From: Eledone cirrhosa
Taxonomy: Eukaryota > Mollusca > Cephalopoda > Octopoda > Eledonidae
DNA: 64,000 bases
Reading direction: 5' to 3'
Assembly (NCBI GenBank): GCA_964016885.1
Contig: OZ024744.1
Location: forward strand, 117,164,212-117,228,211
Shown: piece after piece, positions 42,975 to 54,006 of the stretch
Position numbering within the stretch: position 1 is the first letter of the stretch
Layout of the letters: the number at the start of each line of letters is the position of its first letter
Program-made: the position numbers and the translations under genes
Notes under the pieces: generated by a model
What the model was told of the DNA's origin: nothing
Seen by the model: the letters and a program-made list of their open reading frames with translations, nothing else
The model's database searches: none

Positions 42975-43835
42975 TCACTGTCTAACTAGCAGGAAGTCAA
43001 TCTGGCTTATGTGCTCACCTGATTTGTAGGTTATTAGGTGGTTGGTAGGCTTATGGAAGTTAGTGTTGCAAATGGTTAGTGCACTTGCGTCACAAAGTTC
43101 AAGAAGCCTCATTCCTTCTTCATTTTTTGAGCCATAACCGTGCCCACCATGTACCCCAGTGTATCCATCCTGGGGCTGTCCAACATGTCCAATGAAGTCC
43201 CCTGCTAGTATAACGATGTCTCTATCCTCTGTCATTGATGTTGTTTGTAAAAGTTGCTCGTAAAAGCAGTCTTTCTCTTCTTTACCTAGGCCTGCCTGGG
43301 GAGCATAGGTAGAGATGATTGTCAGTAGTCTCTTGTCTACAACTAATCTAAGCTTAATTGTTCTATCACTAACTCTAACTACCTCTATTATCTTATTGAT
43401 CCATCTCTCAGCCAGTAATATGCCCACCCCACCTAACCCATCATCATTACCCACCCAGAAAAGCTTATAACTACGATGTTTGCCTGCGACTAGTCTTGTA
43501 GAGGCACCTCTCCATCTCACCTCTTGCACACAGCACACATCCACATGCTTTCTCTCCAGCATCTCCACTATCTCACCAGATCTACCTGTTAGAGTGCCAA
43601 CATTAAGTGTGGCAACTCTGAGATGCGACGTCTCGTTCTTTTTCCTGTTGTGCGATTGCTTGATGACGGTCGTGGGGTTCTCACACATGGCCTCACTAGC
43701 CACCCCACTACCGTGTGCAGCCCTAACATGGTTAGTGTTATTGCTGTTTACGCAGTTGTTGCAAATTTCATTTGTTGTGGGCATAGTATTTGGCAGTAGT
43801 ATATACATATATAGTGAAAGAGTGCTGAATAACAT
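42975..43835 (-). pseudogene. LINE A endonuclease, copy 2
   Basis: Frame of 286 codons with TLNVGTLTGRSGE, CCVQEVRWRG, STYAPQAG, AGDFIGHVG and SQIDFLLVRQ. The Asp of the GDxN motif is kept but the Asn is Ile, so activity is doubtful. It ends at the same TGA, at the same codon, as copy 1 (after LLVRQ), with the following bases also matching. The shared stop must predate both insertions. Confidence 0.86.
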
Positions 43836-44082
43836 GGTCGGCTGTACAAAAACCCTTTTTGTATAAGTACAAGTTAGAGTTAGTTGATGTATCTTTTAAC
43901 TTATGTGTGTATATATATATACATACATGCACACACATACATACATATACATGTATATACACACACCTCCTCTGCACAACATGAGATACTGTGTGTGTCC
44001 TTTTGTGTGATTTTGGCTTTATAACAACTTTATTTTATGTGATTCTTCATAAATTTTTGGTGGAGGGTCGGGGAAGGGGCTG
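43836..44082. other. Spacer with a (CA)n/(TA)n tract
   Basis: TA/CA simple repeat at 43903-43968; otherwise nothing recognised. Confidence 0.4.
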
Positions 44083-44089
44083 ACCCTGG

Positions 44090-45645
44090 TTTACCATTCT
44101 ACCATTCTACAATTCTACCATTTTACAATTCTACCATTCTACAATTCTACCACCATTCTACCATTGTACAATTCTACAATTCTACCATTCTGCCAATCTA
44201 CCATTGTACCTTTCTACCATTCTACCTTCTACCATTTTACCTTCTACCATTCTACCATTGTACCTTTCTACCATTCTACCATTGTACCTTTCTACCATTC
44301 TACCATTGTACCTTTCTACCATTCTACCATTGTACCTTTCTACCATTCTACCATTGTACCTTTCTACCATTCTACCATTGTACCTTCTACCATTCTACCA
44401 TTGTACCTTTCTACCATTGTACCTTCTACCATTGTACCATTGTACCATTCTGCCATTCTACCATTGTACCATCGTACCATTGTACCATCGTACCATTGTA
44501 CCATTCTACCATTGTACCATTCTACCATTCTGCAATTCTACAATTCTACCTTTCTACCAACCTACCATTGTACCATTGTACCTTTCCACCATTCTCTCAT
44601 TGTACCATTCTACCATTCTACCATTGTACCTTTCTACCATTGTACCTTTCTACCATTCTACCATTATACCATTGTACCTTTCTACCATTGTACCATTCTA
44701 CCATTGTACCATTCTACCATCGTACCATACTACCATTCTACCATTCTACCATTCTACCATTGTACCTTTCTACCATTCTACCATTCTACTATTGTACCAT
44801 TCTACCATTGTACCTTCTACCATTGTACCATTCTACCATTCTACCATTGTACATTCTACCATTGTACCATTCTACCATTGTACCATTCTACCATTGTACC
44901 ATTGTACCATTCTACCATTCTACCATTCTACCATTGTACCTTCTACCATTGTACCATTCTACCATTCTACCATTCTACCTTTCTACCATTCTACCATTGT
45001 ACCATTCTACCATTCTACCATTGTACCATTCTACCATTCTACCATTGTACCTTTCTACCATTCTACCATTCTACTATTGTACCATTCTACCATTGTACCT
45101 TCTACCATTCTACCATTCTACCATTCTACCATTCTACCTTCTACCATTGTACCATTCTAACATTCTACCATTCTACCATTGTACCTTTCTACCATTCTAC
45201 CATCTACCATTGTACCATTCTACCATTGTACCATTCTACCATCGTACCATTCTACCATTCTACCATTCTACCATTGTACCTTTCTACCATTCTACCATTC
45301 TACTATTGTACCATTCTACCATTGTACCTTCAACCATTGTACCATTGTACCATTCTACCATTCTACCATTCTACCTTCTACCATTGTACCATTCTAACAA
45401 TCTACCATTCTACCATTGTACCATTCTACCATTCTACCATTGTACCTTTCTACCATTCTACCATTCTACTATTGTACCATTCTACCATTGTACCTTCTAC
45501 CATTGTACCATTCTACCATTGTACCTTCTACCATTCTACCATTCTACCATTCTACCATTCTACCATTCTACCTTCTACCATTCTACCATTCTACCATTGT
45601 ACCTTCTACCATTCTACCATTCTACCATTCTACCATTCTACCGGT
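44090..45645. repeat. TACCATTC/TACCATTG short-unit array
   Basis: About 1.55 kb built from 6-8 base units (TACCATTC, TACCATTG, TACCTT), with a higher-order mix of the three. Open in all three forward frames, so the 300-500 codon frames are meaningless. Confidence 0.95.
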
Positions 45646-45715
45646 CATTAATTAGTCAGCCATGAAACGTGCAGAACCGGAATATAATCTCAGACATGTG
45701 CACACGTATATGGAT

Positions 45716-46572
45716 AAACACACACACACACACCATGCCACACACACACACACACACCATGCCACACACATAGCCCCCCCACACACACACACACCCTGCC
45801 ACACATACACCATACCACACACACTGCCACACACACACCATGCCACACACACACCATGCCACACACATACCATGCCACACACACACACCATGCCACACAC
45901 ACACCATGCCACACACACACCATGCCACACACACACCATGCCACACACACCATACCACACACACAACCATGCCACACACACACTATGCCACACACACACC
46001 ATGCCACACACACACCATACCCCCCCACACACACACCACACCACACACATAACCCCCCCCCACACACACACACACACCATGCCACACATACACCATACCA
46101 CACACACACCACACACATAGCCCCCCCCCCACACACACACCATGCCACACACACACCATACCATACACACCATACCACACACACCACACCACACACACAC
46201 CATACCACACACACCATACCACATACATAGCCACACACACACATACACCATGCCACATACATAGCCACACACACACACACACCATGCCACACACACACAC
46301 CATGCCACACACACACACCATGCCACACACACACACACCATACCACACACACACCATGCCACACACACACCATACCACATTCATTGACACACACACACAC
46401 AGCATGCCACACACACACCATACCACACACACTGTCACACACACACACAGCATGCCACACACACACCATACCACACACACTGCCACACACACACCATACC
46501 ACATACACTGCCACACACACACGCACCATACCACACACACCATGCCACACACACCACGCCACACACACCTCT
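45716..46572. repeat. CA-rich degenerate minisatellite
   Basis: Units of 'cacacacaccatgccacaca' and variants with C runs. No coding content; the frames on both strands are repeat artefacts. Confidence 0.95.
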
Positions 46573-46895
46573 AACCGCCACCCCCTACACCACCACCCTA
46601 AACCACCGCCACCACCCACTTTGTTGTTTTTTTGTCGTGACACCTACACGACCTCATTTATTTAGGACTGGATGTTGTGGTACCAACATAACTTAACATC
46701 GAAAGGGGTGGTGTAGATGGCGGTGGGGGTAGGGTTAGTGGGACGGGGGTGTATTTTGGTTAAGAGGTACCTACTGACTGTAGGTTTCGCTTTGTACTTA
46801 GGCAAGGAGGGTCTTCTGTATTACTGTGTAGCGCCAAAGATCTCGGTCCAGTGACATTGTCTTGGAGAGGTGTAAGTGTGTGAGGTCGGAATTTG

Positions 46896-48503
46896 TCAAA
46901 CGTCCCAGGTTTTTCTGGGTCTGCCTACTCCGTGGCTACCGTCTATCTTTATTGCCCTGCACTTTTTTATACAGCTGTCATCTTTCATGTGCATCACATG
47001 ACCATACCAACGTAGTCTTCTCTCAAGTAAACAACATCTGATCCCTCTTATTCCTAATTTCTCACTTAGTTCATTTACGCTTTGCTGTTCACGTATATTG
47101 CTATTACACATCCAACGGAGGATGCTAGCTTCGTTCCTCTCCAGTCTGCGTAGATCCTCTGCACACAATGCCCAGGTCTCACTGCCATGTAGCATTGCTG
47201 TTCGTATGCAGGAATCATACAGCCTGCCTTTCATTTTTAGAGAGAACCCTTTAGCGGCCAATAATGGTATAAGCTCTCTCAACTTTTTCCATCCCGTTCT
47301 GACTCTGGCTACTGTACTTTCAGAGCACCCTCCACCACTGTTGATTTTGTCACCCAGGTAATGGAAGGTGTCTACTATTTCTATAGAGCCATCTGGGCAA
47401 TAGAAGAAGCTAGTATCCTGTGGGCACTTGCTACTTATTGCACTTGAGCACCGGCCACATATAAAATCTATGTTCTTAGATAGCTTACCTTTGATCCCAC
47501 TACATCTTTTATGCACCCATACTTTGCATTTGGGACATAAAATGGAATTTCTGCCTACTCCTTTCCTACACACTGAGCATGACCATTTCCCAGAGGGGAC
47601 CTGTGCCCTATTTTCATTCCTACATACTAGAACTTTAGTCTTAGACAAGTTAACTTTAAGGCCTTTTGATTCTAGGCCATGCTTCCATGTTTGGAATTTC
47701 TTCTCTAGTTCAGCCAGCGATTCAGCTATGAGTGTTAGATCATCTGCGTTTAGAAGTTCCCATGGGCAGCCGGTCTTGAACTCCTCTGTTATAGCTTGAA
47801 AGGCAATAATAAATAGGAGGGGGCTAAGGATAGAGCCCTGATGAACACCAACTTTTACGCTAAATTCTTCACTATATTCGTTGTTAATTCTAACCTAGCT
47901 GACTGTTTCTTTATACATAGCTTGTATAGCTCTCACAAGCCATTCATCAACCCCTAGTTTTCTAAGAGCCCACCAGATAATGGCACAGGAGACTCTGTCA
48001 AAGGCTTTCTCCAAGTCAACAAAAGCTAAGTATAGGGGTTTACTTTTAGCTAGGTACTTCTCCTGTAGTTGTTGTACAAGGAAAAGAGCGTCTGTGGTAC
48101 TTTTACCTGACACAAACCCAAACTACAATTTGTCTAGATCAATTCGCTCTCTGATTAGTTGCGCTATAACTGTTTCTGTGACCTTCATGACCTGGTCAAA
48201 AGATTTAATGCCTCTATAGTTTCCCCTACCTAGGGCATCTCCTTTACCGTTGTAGCAGTTAATGATGATGCTGCTACGCCAGTCATTTGGTATGACCCTG
48301 TTCTGTATGACTTGGCTTACTATCCGGGTGACCATAGTGTGTCCCACCGTTCCAGATGCTTTCAGCATTTCAGCAACTATCTCCGAAGGCCCAGCTGCCT
48401 TGCCCATCTTCATATCTTTGATTGCCTTACTTATTATACTACCTTCAATTAGCACTGCTGGTCCCTCTATTGGGTCGATGTGGGGCAGACTATCTTTTCC
48501 CAT
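46896..48503 (-). pseudogene. LINE B RT, PHD-like finger and C-terminal domain
   Basis: RT: 48123-48503 (MKMGKAAGPSEIVAEML; NYRGIKSFDQVMKV), then a stop after LDKL, then 47895-48113 (SGKSTTDALF, FVDLEKAFDRV), then a stop after KETVS. The catalytic motif near 47748-47760 reads NADD instead of YADD. The frame 46896-47648 has the PHD-like finger (CSVCRKGVGRNSILCPKC, VHKRC, CGRC), FHYLGDKINSGGG, MLHGSETWALCAED and RRLRWYGHVM. Few disruptions, so moderately young. Confidence 0.85.
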
Positions 48504-48835
48504 TTATTCTCCTCATTTAGTAGCCTTTCGTAGTGACACTTCCAAGCTACCTTCTTAACAGCATCAGTAATGGCAAGTACGCCATCATCGTTACAGACAC
48601 ACTTCTCCCTGACAATATCACGGTTTTCCTTGACACATTGCCTAGCAATCCTGAACACCTCACGTTTTTGGTCCTTGCGTTGTAGAACATGCTTGAACTT
48701 TCTTTCTTCTGCTTCCCTTCTTGCAAAGTACACTTGTCTCCTAGCTTCCCTCCTGGCCATTAGATAGTCTTCTCTACTTCCCCCATCCCGCCATACTTTC
48801 CAAGCCTGCTCTTTGGCATTGATTGACTCCTCCAC
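48467..48835 (-). pseudogene. LINE B linker
   Basis: Basic linker frame with KEQAWKVWRDGGSRED, RREARRQVYFARREAEERK and ARQCVKENRDIV, matching the LINE A linker block. An extra, partly duplicated linker segment lies at about 48840-49060 ('ccaccttactgttccaccac' occurs twice). Confidence 0.78.
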
Positions 48836-49239
48836 CTTACTGTTCCACCACCTCGTTACTCCCCTCTTTGCAATGTATACTTGTTGTCTAGCTTCTCTCC
48901 TAGCTACCTGATAGAGTTCTCTACTTTCGCTGTCCCTCCATCCTTTCTGAGCCTGCTTTTGCCGTTGATTGACTCCTCCACCTTACTGTTCCACCACCAA
49001 GTTACTCTCCTCCTGCTTATAGGTCTGCTCCAGCCACAGATTTCATCTGTCGCCTTCAGCAGGTTAACCTTCAGGAAATCCCACTGTTCCTCTATATTGC
49101 TCTAATTGCTCTTCCTTACTGACAAAAGCATGAAGTAATATGCTTTTTAATTTGTTACTGGCTGTGGGGGTCCTTTAACTTCCATATTCTTCTTCATAGG
49201 GTAGTTGAGTACGTCTTGTACTGACTATGAGGTCGCTAA

Positions 49240-50124
49240 TTATGAGGCTATGTTGGGAGGTGCATTCTTCATGGGAGGTGCATTCTTCACTCTGTCACGT
49301 CTTCCTGTAAGGATATAATCTATCTGACTGGCGTGTTCCCCTGATCTATAGGTGATCAAGTGATTGACTCGTTTTTTGAAGTTTGTGTTACAGATGGTTA
49401 GGTTATTAGTGTCACAGAATTCCAGGATTCTGAAACCTTCCTCATTTCTAGTACCAAACCCATAGCCTCCATGGATTCCGTCATAGCCGTCACAACGTTG
49501 TCCAACATGACCATTTAGGTCGCCAGCAATAGCTATGTAGTCACTGTCAGTTATTTGGGAGGTAGTGAGCATTAGAGACTCATAGAACCTGTCTTTTATA
49601 ACGCCAGGCAGTCCGGATTGGGGTGTGTAAGCAGATATTATTGTCACAGTAGTTCTATTGAGGACAAGTCTTATTTTAATTATTCTGTCGTTCACTCTAT
49701 TTACGTCTATTACCTTATCTACCCATTTTTCTGCTAACATAATTCCTACCCCACCCAGCCCATTGTCATTTCCCACCCAGCATCGTTTTTTACCCACAAT
49801 GAATCTAGCAGACCCACCCCTCCACCTGGTCTCTTGAACACAGCAAACATCAACTTCCTTACATTCAAGCTCTTTAGAGCGACCTTTTAAAGTACCTACA
49901 TTCATGGTACCAACTCTGAAGTTTTGGATTGTGTTTGGTGGGTGAGAAGGATGGGTTTGGGGCGCAGGGAGGGGTGAGAGAGATGGGGTTACGTTAGCCA
50001 TCCGCAACCGAAATAAAGAGGAGTCCTTACATTCTCGTACGGCAACATCAGGTGAATTTATCTTTATCTTTGGCATTGTCATTGAGTGTCCAGACTTTTC
50101 AGACTCCAGAATTCTATAGTCCAT
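49240..50124 (-). pseudogene. LINE B endonuclease
   Basis: Frame of 294 codons. The catalytic set looks intact here: TMNVGTL, CCVQETRW, SAYTPQSG, AGDLNGHVG and SQIDYIL. Just downstream a short tandem duplication ('aagaatgcacctccc' twice, near 49258-49291) and a frameshift break the link to the following SQHSLIISD motif, which carries the expected His. The N-terminal 70 residues are low-conservation. Of the three endonucleases in the window this has the best preserved residues. Confidence 0.84.
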
Positions 50125-50230
50125 CTAGCATATCGAAAAGCAACCAGGTCTAAACTTAAGGAGTGATAGCCGAGGCGGTGGTTTTGTGAAAGAGAAACAT
50201 ATTATAAGCCACTGCATTATGATTGGGCCA

Positions 50231-50365
50231 AATAATAATAATTGTTTCTACTTTTGGCACAAGGCCAGCAATTACCCAGTACATTACTGGTACTTTATTT
50301 TATCGACCCTGTAAGGATGAAAGGCAAAGTTAACCTTGGCGGGATTTGAACTCAGATCATAAAAT
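50231..50365 (-). mobile_element. SINE fragment, second family
   Basis: 'cacaaggccagcaattaccc', 'ggatgaaaggcaaagttaac' and 'gggatttgaactcagatc' match the SINE at 28025 without its head. Confidence 0.82.
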
Positions 50366-50569
50366 TGTGGCGAGTGGGGGTGGGGGAGGGATATGGTGGC
50401 GAGTGGGAGCAGGGGGAGGGATATGGTGAAGTTAACTGGAAGGTTATTTTTATAATATACTCCTGCAAATTCGGCCATAATTAAACAAACTATTATTGTT
50501 GTTGATGATGTTATTGTCTATATTGTTGTTGATCTGTAGGGTATTTCCTTCACAAGTTATATACATACT
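50366..50569. other. Spacer
   Basis: A short G-rich duplication ('gggagggatatggtg' twice, 50382-50430). No gene recognised upstream of the RT fragment. Confidence 0.35.
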
Positions 50570-51847
50570 ATGAGACAACTACTAGACAGCTCACATGTAG
50601 ACGTGATATATCTTGACTTTGCGAAGGCCTTTGACAAGGTCGACCACGGAATGATATGTCACAAACTACACGGACTCGGCATAACTGGAAAAGTAGGTGA
50701 GTGGCTGCATGGCTTCTTAAGGGACAGAAGCCAGGCAGTCGCAGCAAATGGGGCCCTCTCGAGGGAAACACCGATAACAAGTGGGGTGCCTCAGGGGACA
50801 CTCCTGGGACCACTACTGTTTTTGGTGGCTCTCTCGGACATGCCCTCTGTGGTACATGCAACAACATCCCTCACTAGCTATGCTGATGACACTAAGGTAG
50901 CACAGGCAATCAAAAACCCGGCTGACGCTGCCCTCTTACAGCAGGATCTGGATGCCATATACAGATGGGCGGAAGAAAACAACATGCAGTTTAATGCTGG
51001 CAAATTCCAAGCCCTACAATACAAACCTGCAAACACAAACACAAATATAGCGGAACACAGCTACACAGGACCAGGAGGGACCGATATCCCCGTGTCAAAA
51101 TCGATACGAGACCTGGGCATAGACATGAGCGATGATGCATCTTTTTCTTCACACATCATGAAGGTGGCGACAGCATGTAGACGATTCGCTGGCTGGATCT
51201 TGAGGACTTTCCTTACAAGAGATCGAGACACCATGTTGACACTGTGGAGGACTTTTGTCCTAAGCCGCCTGGACTACTGCTCCCAGCTGTGGTCACCCCA
51301 TAGTGTCAAACTAACCACAGAGCTTGAGGCAATCCAGCGAAGCTAGACCAAGAGGATTGCCAAGATGAGGGAGACAAGCTACTGGGAGAGGCTGAAGGAA
51401 CTGAACCTCTACTCCTTGGAGCGAAGACGGGAGAGATACGCAGTGATCTACATGTGGAAAATCCTGGAGGGACTAGCACCAAACTTTGGCATTGGGAGCT
51501 GGACCAACCGTCGAACAGGACGTCACTGTGTGGTGCCAAAGGTCCCGTCTTCCACATCTAGAATAAGGAGCAGGTATTGCAATAGCCTGGGTTTCAAGGG
51601 CCCTCAACTCTTCAACAGGCTGCCGAGGCATCTGCGAGACTTGCATGACGTGGAGGTGGATGTCTTTAAGAAACATCTCGACACCTTGTTATCCGGGATC
51701 CCGGATGAGCCCACAGCAAGACACGAGGGAAACCTAAGGGCAGCAGAACAAACTCCCTCCTACACCAGTGGCCAACCTATACAGGCTGGAGATAAAATGT
51801 GTAGCAACAAGGGCGGTGCCCCAGCATGGCCTCAGCCGGATGGCTGA
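50570..51847 (+). pseudogene. CR1/Jockey-like reverse transcriptase, C-terminal two thirds
   Basis: YLDFAKAFDKVDHGM (RT block A, catalytic Asp), SGVPQGTLLGPLLF (block B) and SYADDTKVA (block C, YADD) are all intact, as is the C-terminal IQRS.TKRIAKM segment. A TAG at 51344-51346 splits the frame; the reading frame is the same on both sides (50570-51346 and 51365-51847). The last part (LYSLERRRERYAVIYMWKILEG, GFKGPQLFNRLPRHLRD, FKKHLD) is the usual C-terminal region of this LINE group. Without the endonuclease it cannot move on its own. Confidence 0.84.
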
Positions 51848-51873
51848 AACAGGTAAAAGAGTAAAAGAGTATA
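50570..51873 (+). mobile_element. CR1/Jockey-like LINE, 3' half, relatively intact
   Basis: Codes from the middle of RT to the C terminus and ends with a short AG-rich repeated tail ('gtaaaagagtaaaagagta'), followed by (CT)n and (TA)n. The 5' end is truncated inside RT. It is the least damaged RT segment in the window, with a single in-frame stop. Confidence 0.83.
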
Positions 51874-51894
51874 CACCTGCCCCCCTCTCTCTCT

Positions 51895-51895
51895 C

Positions 51896-51938
<43 letters not shown>

Positions 51939-51943
51939 GCACC

Positions 51944-51974
<31 letters not shown>
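51895..51974. repeat. (CT)n/(TA)n microsatellite
   Basis: Two CT-then-TA blocks that lead directly into the palindrome. Confidence 0.9.
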
Positions 51975-51976
<2 letters not shown>

Positions 51977-52097
51977 GTTTTAATATAGATGAGATTCTAC
52001 AGGACTAGAACTGTTTCATTCTTTAGAAATCATCATGATGATTTCTAAAGAATGAAACAGTTCTAGTCCTGTAGAATCTCATCTATATTAAAACTTT
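51975..52097. repeat. Perfect palindrome (about 60-bp arms)
   Basis: Arms centred near 52034 ('aaatcatc' / 'gatgattt') are reverse complements without a loop: 'tagttttaatatagatgaga' at the left mirrors 'tctcatctatattaaaac' at the right. No functional hammerhead core is left at the centre. Confidence 0.88.
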
Positions 52098-52159
52098 TAT
52101 ACTCTGCAATGTATTGAGTACCTTACTTACTGTGGTTACCTCCGATTCAACCCGGAATA

Positions 52160-52370
52160 ACGTATATATATATATAGAAGTGGTTACACAATAGTTAGTT
52201 CACCATACCGAGAACAATTGTTTCACCTTAGCGGATCCTCAGCTCGTAATGGTGAAACAATTGTTCTCGGTATGGTGAACTAACTGTTGTGTAACCACTT
52301 CTACCTAACTCGTCCCATGGACTGAGTGCTCTACCACTACGGATATTACCTTCCAGTGTTCTACCATTAT
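52160..52370. mobile_element. Foldback element related to 32245-32390
   Basis: Inverted arms (about 52176-52226 and 52250-52305) contain 'gttagttcaccataccgaga' and its complement, separated by about 25 bases. The tail 'gtcccatggactgagtgctc' and 'ggatattaccttccagtgtt' is the reverse of the beginning of the element at 32245. A hammerhead-like motif lies across the centre on the minus strand. Confidence 0.75.
52201..52258 (-). ncRNA. Degenerate hammerhead-like motif
   Basis: Minus strand: stem I pairs CGAG with CTCG, then a 2x2 internal loop, then CACCAT with ATGGTG. Core CTGAGGA (N7 is G, a tolerated position), a short stem II (TCC with GGT, the closing pair mismatched), GAA, stem III ACAATTGT, then T. 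Stem I, core and stem III fit the hammerhead plan. The weak stem II makes activity doubtful. Confidence 0.4.
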
Positions 52371-52591
52371 ATATATACATATATATCTTCACTATCAGAA
52401 CTCTGGGAATTGTATGTGTAGAGATATATAAAAAGTGATCTTTTCTGCTCCCCCCTGAGTCTGTGGGGGTGGAAATATATTTCACTGTGGATTTCTGTAT
52501 ATTTTCAGCTTTCTATAATATATCTTCATCTCTTCACACTATTTTAACCCTCATCACTATTGGGTCAACTTAGCCTATCATCCATTTATGG

Positions 52592-52627
52592 TTGATAAAA
52601 AAGTACCAGTCAAGTTCTGGAGTCTAT

Positions 52628-52706
<79 letters not shown>

Positions 52707-52795
52707 TAAAACAGAAAACAAAAACAATAACGAAGAGTGCTGTACAAAGTGTTAGTATTAGGTTTATGCTTGAGAGTGGGGTGGGTGGGGGGTGG

Positions 52796-52830
<35 letters not shown>
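52592..52830. repeat. (CT)n and (TA)n microsatellites
   Basis: CT repeat at about 52630-52662, TA repeats at 52665-52702 and 52800-52830, with about 95 unassigned bases between. Confidence 0.85.
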
Positions 52831-52935
52831 CCAGCGGTGTGCAGAGGTCTGGTGATGCCCAGGGCAAATCTTGATTGTATGCCCCAAAGACTCAATTATA
52901 AGGCCTCCAAACACTCAAGTATAAGGCCTATAGTG

Positions 52936-53372
52936 TGTTGCTCCCAGGGTTATTTACTTGAGTAAATGGCACCGGAATCTAACTACTAAATTTTATAAAG
53001 AAAAGGATAAGATATTTTACATAACACCATGTCGAATGAGAGTTAATTCCCACCACAAAGGTAATGATAAAACGTAAGCAGTTTCTCGGAACGAGTATCA
53101 AATATAAGTCTTCATTTTATTGTAGCTCCATGTTATGATTGTGGTTAGTAAATATTCTTCTACATATTGGTATAATCCAGATCCATGATCAGTGGTTAGA
53201 GAGAAGTTAACATGCTTGTCTTCAGTGTTGTTAATTCGAAGGAAGGTGCCGAAAAGAGATAAATGATTTGTGTTCCTTCTATTTATATCCTTTTTACCGG
53301 AAGTTACAAAGAAGGTTCTAGAATTTCGACGGGAAGTAACTCTAGCTACTTCCCTTGTCTAGAGAGCGCTAC
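52936..53372. mobile_element. Possible solo LTR or other insertion
   Basis: A stretch beginning TGTGTTGCTCCCAGG and ending GAGCGCTACA (TG...CA ends) interrupts a roughly 28-bp repeat ('caaacactcaagtataaggc') found on both sides. GGCCTA flanks it on each side, but that word belongs to the host repeat, so it is not firm evidence of a target duplication. No coding sequence inside. Confidence 0.35.
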
Positions 53373-53623
53373 AGGCCTAATGCCCCAAACACTCAAGTAT
53401 AAGGCCTAATGCCCCAAACACTCAAGTATAAGGCATAATATACTGAGAAATATTAAGAGAAAGGAAAACATTTTGAATATATAAACACAGATGAAACATG
53501 AAATAAACGCTTTATTAGATTTTAATATAAATCAATAAAATTTATGAAGTTCTTTTCCCCAAATGATGCCTGAAGCCAACACACCGTTGCACCCTATCCT
53601 CTGTGCGCTACTGATATATATAT

Positions 53624-53663
<40 letters not shown>

Positions 53664-53940
53664 GAAGAATAGACTCCAGTGCTTGACTGCTACTTTTTTT
53701 ATCAACTACGAATGGATGATAGCTAAACCACCAATCAAAACAACATAAATTGACCACCATATGAACAGGAAACCTTACAGACATTTGTATGCTTTATATA
53801 TTCATTCTGTCATTATAACAACAGAGGTCTGTTGAGCTTTTGATTCCAGAGTTGGACCAGATCGACACAGTTCCAACCTTGAGCTAATCAATAGCGAAAC
53901 ATGCATCACCAACCAATAAACATAATGAAGGCTTAACAAA
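53373..53940. other. Spacer with (GA)n
   Basis: Two copies of the 28-bp host repeat (53373-53435), AT-rich sequence, and a GA microsatellite at 53626-53660. No gene seen. Confidence 0.45.
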
Positions 53941-53959
53941 TTGTCCTTCTATTATTATA

Positions 53960-54004
<45 letters not shown>
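53941..54004. repeat. (TA)n at the satellite edge
   Basis: TA repeat that passes directly into the first satellite unit. Confidence 0.9.

Positions 54005-54006
<2 letters not shown>

Larger units (their letters stand above)
40641..43835 (-). mobile_element. RTE-like LINE, family A, copy 2 (near full length, inactive)
   Basis: Begins at its 3' side with reversed (GAT)n and 'acatccgcttttccctgc', directly beyond the SINE head at 40637 and a (TA)n tract. It contains the C-terminal domain, PHD-like finger, RT, linker and endonuclease, in the same order as copy 1. It is the longest LINE A copy here and has few frame breaks. Confidence 0.87.
46613..50124 (-). mobile_element. RTE-like LINE, family B, longest copy
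   Basis: 3' untranslated region (46613-46895, cut off by the CA-rich array, so the (GAT)n end is missing), C-terminal domain, PHD-like finger, RT, linker and endonuclease. About 3.5 kb. Family B is clearly related to family A but diverged in both protein and 3' region. Confidence 0.86.

Noticed and set aside
44164..45665. Tyr/His/Ser-rich 389-495 codon frames
   Set aside because: Translation of the TACCATTC-type short repeat, open in several frames at once.
45652..46643. Cys/Val/Trp-rich and His/Thr-rich frames on both strands
   Set aside because: By-products of the CA-rich minisatellite.
51975..52097. Functional hammerhead ribozyme in the palindrome
   Set aside because: The centre reads ATGATGA rather than CTGATGA, and stem I has no adjacent complement, so the core is incomplete.
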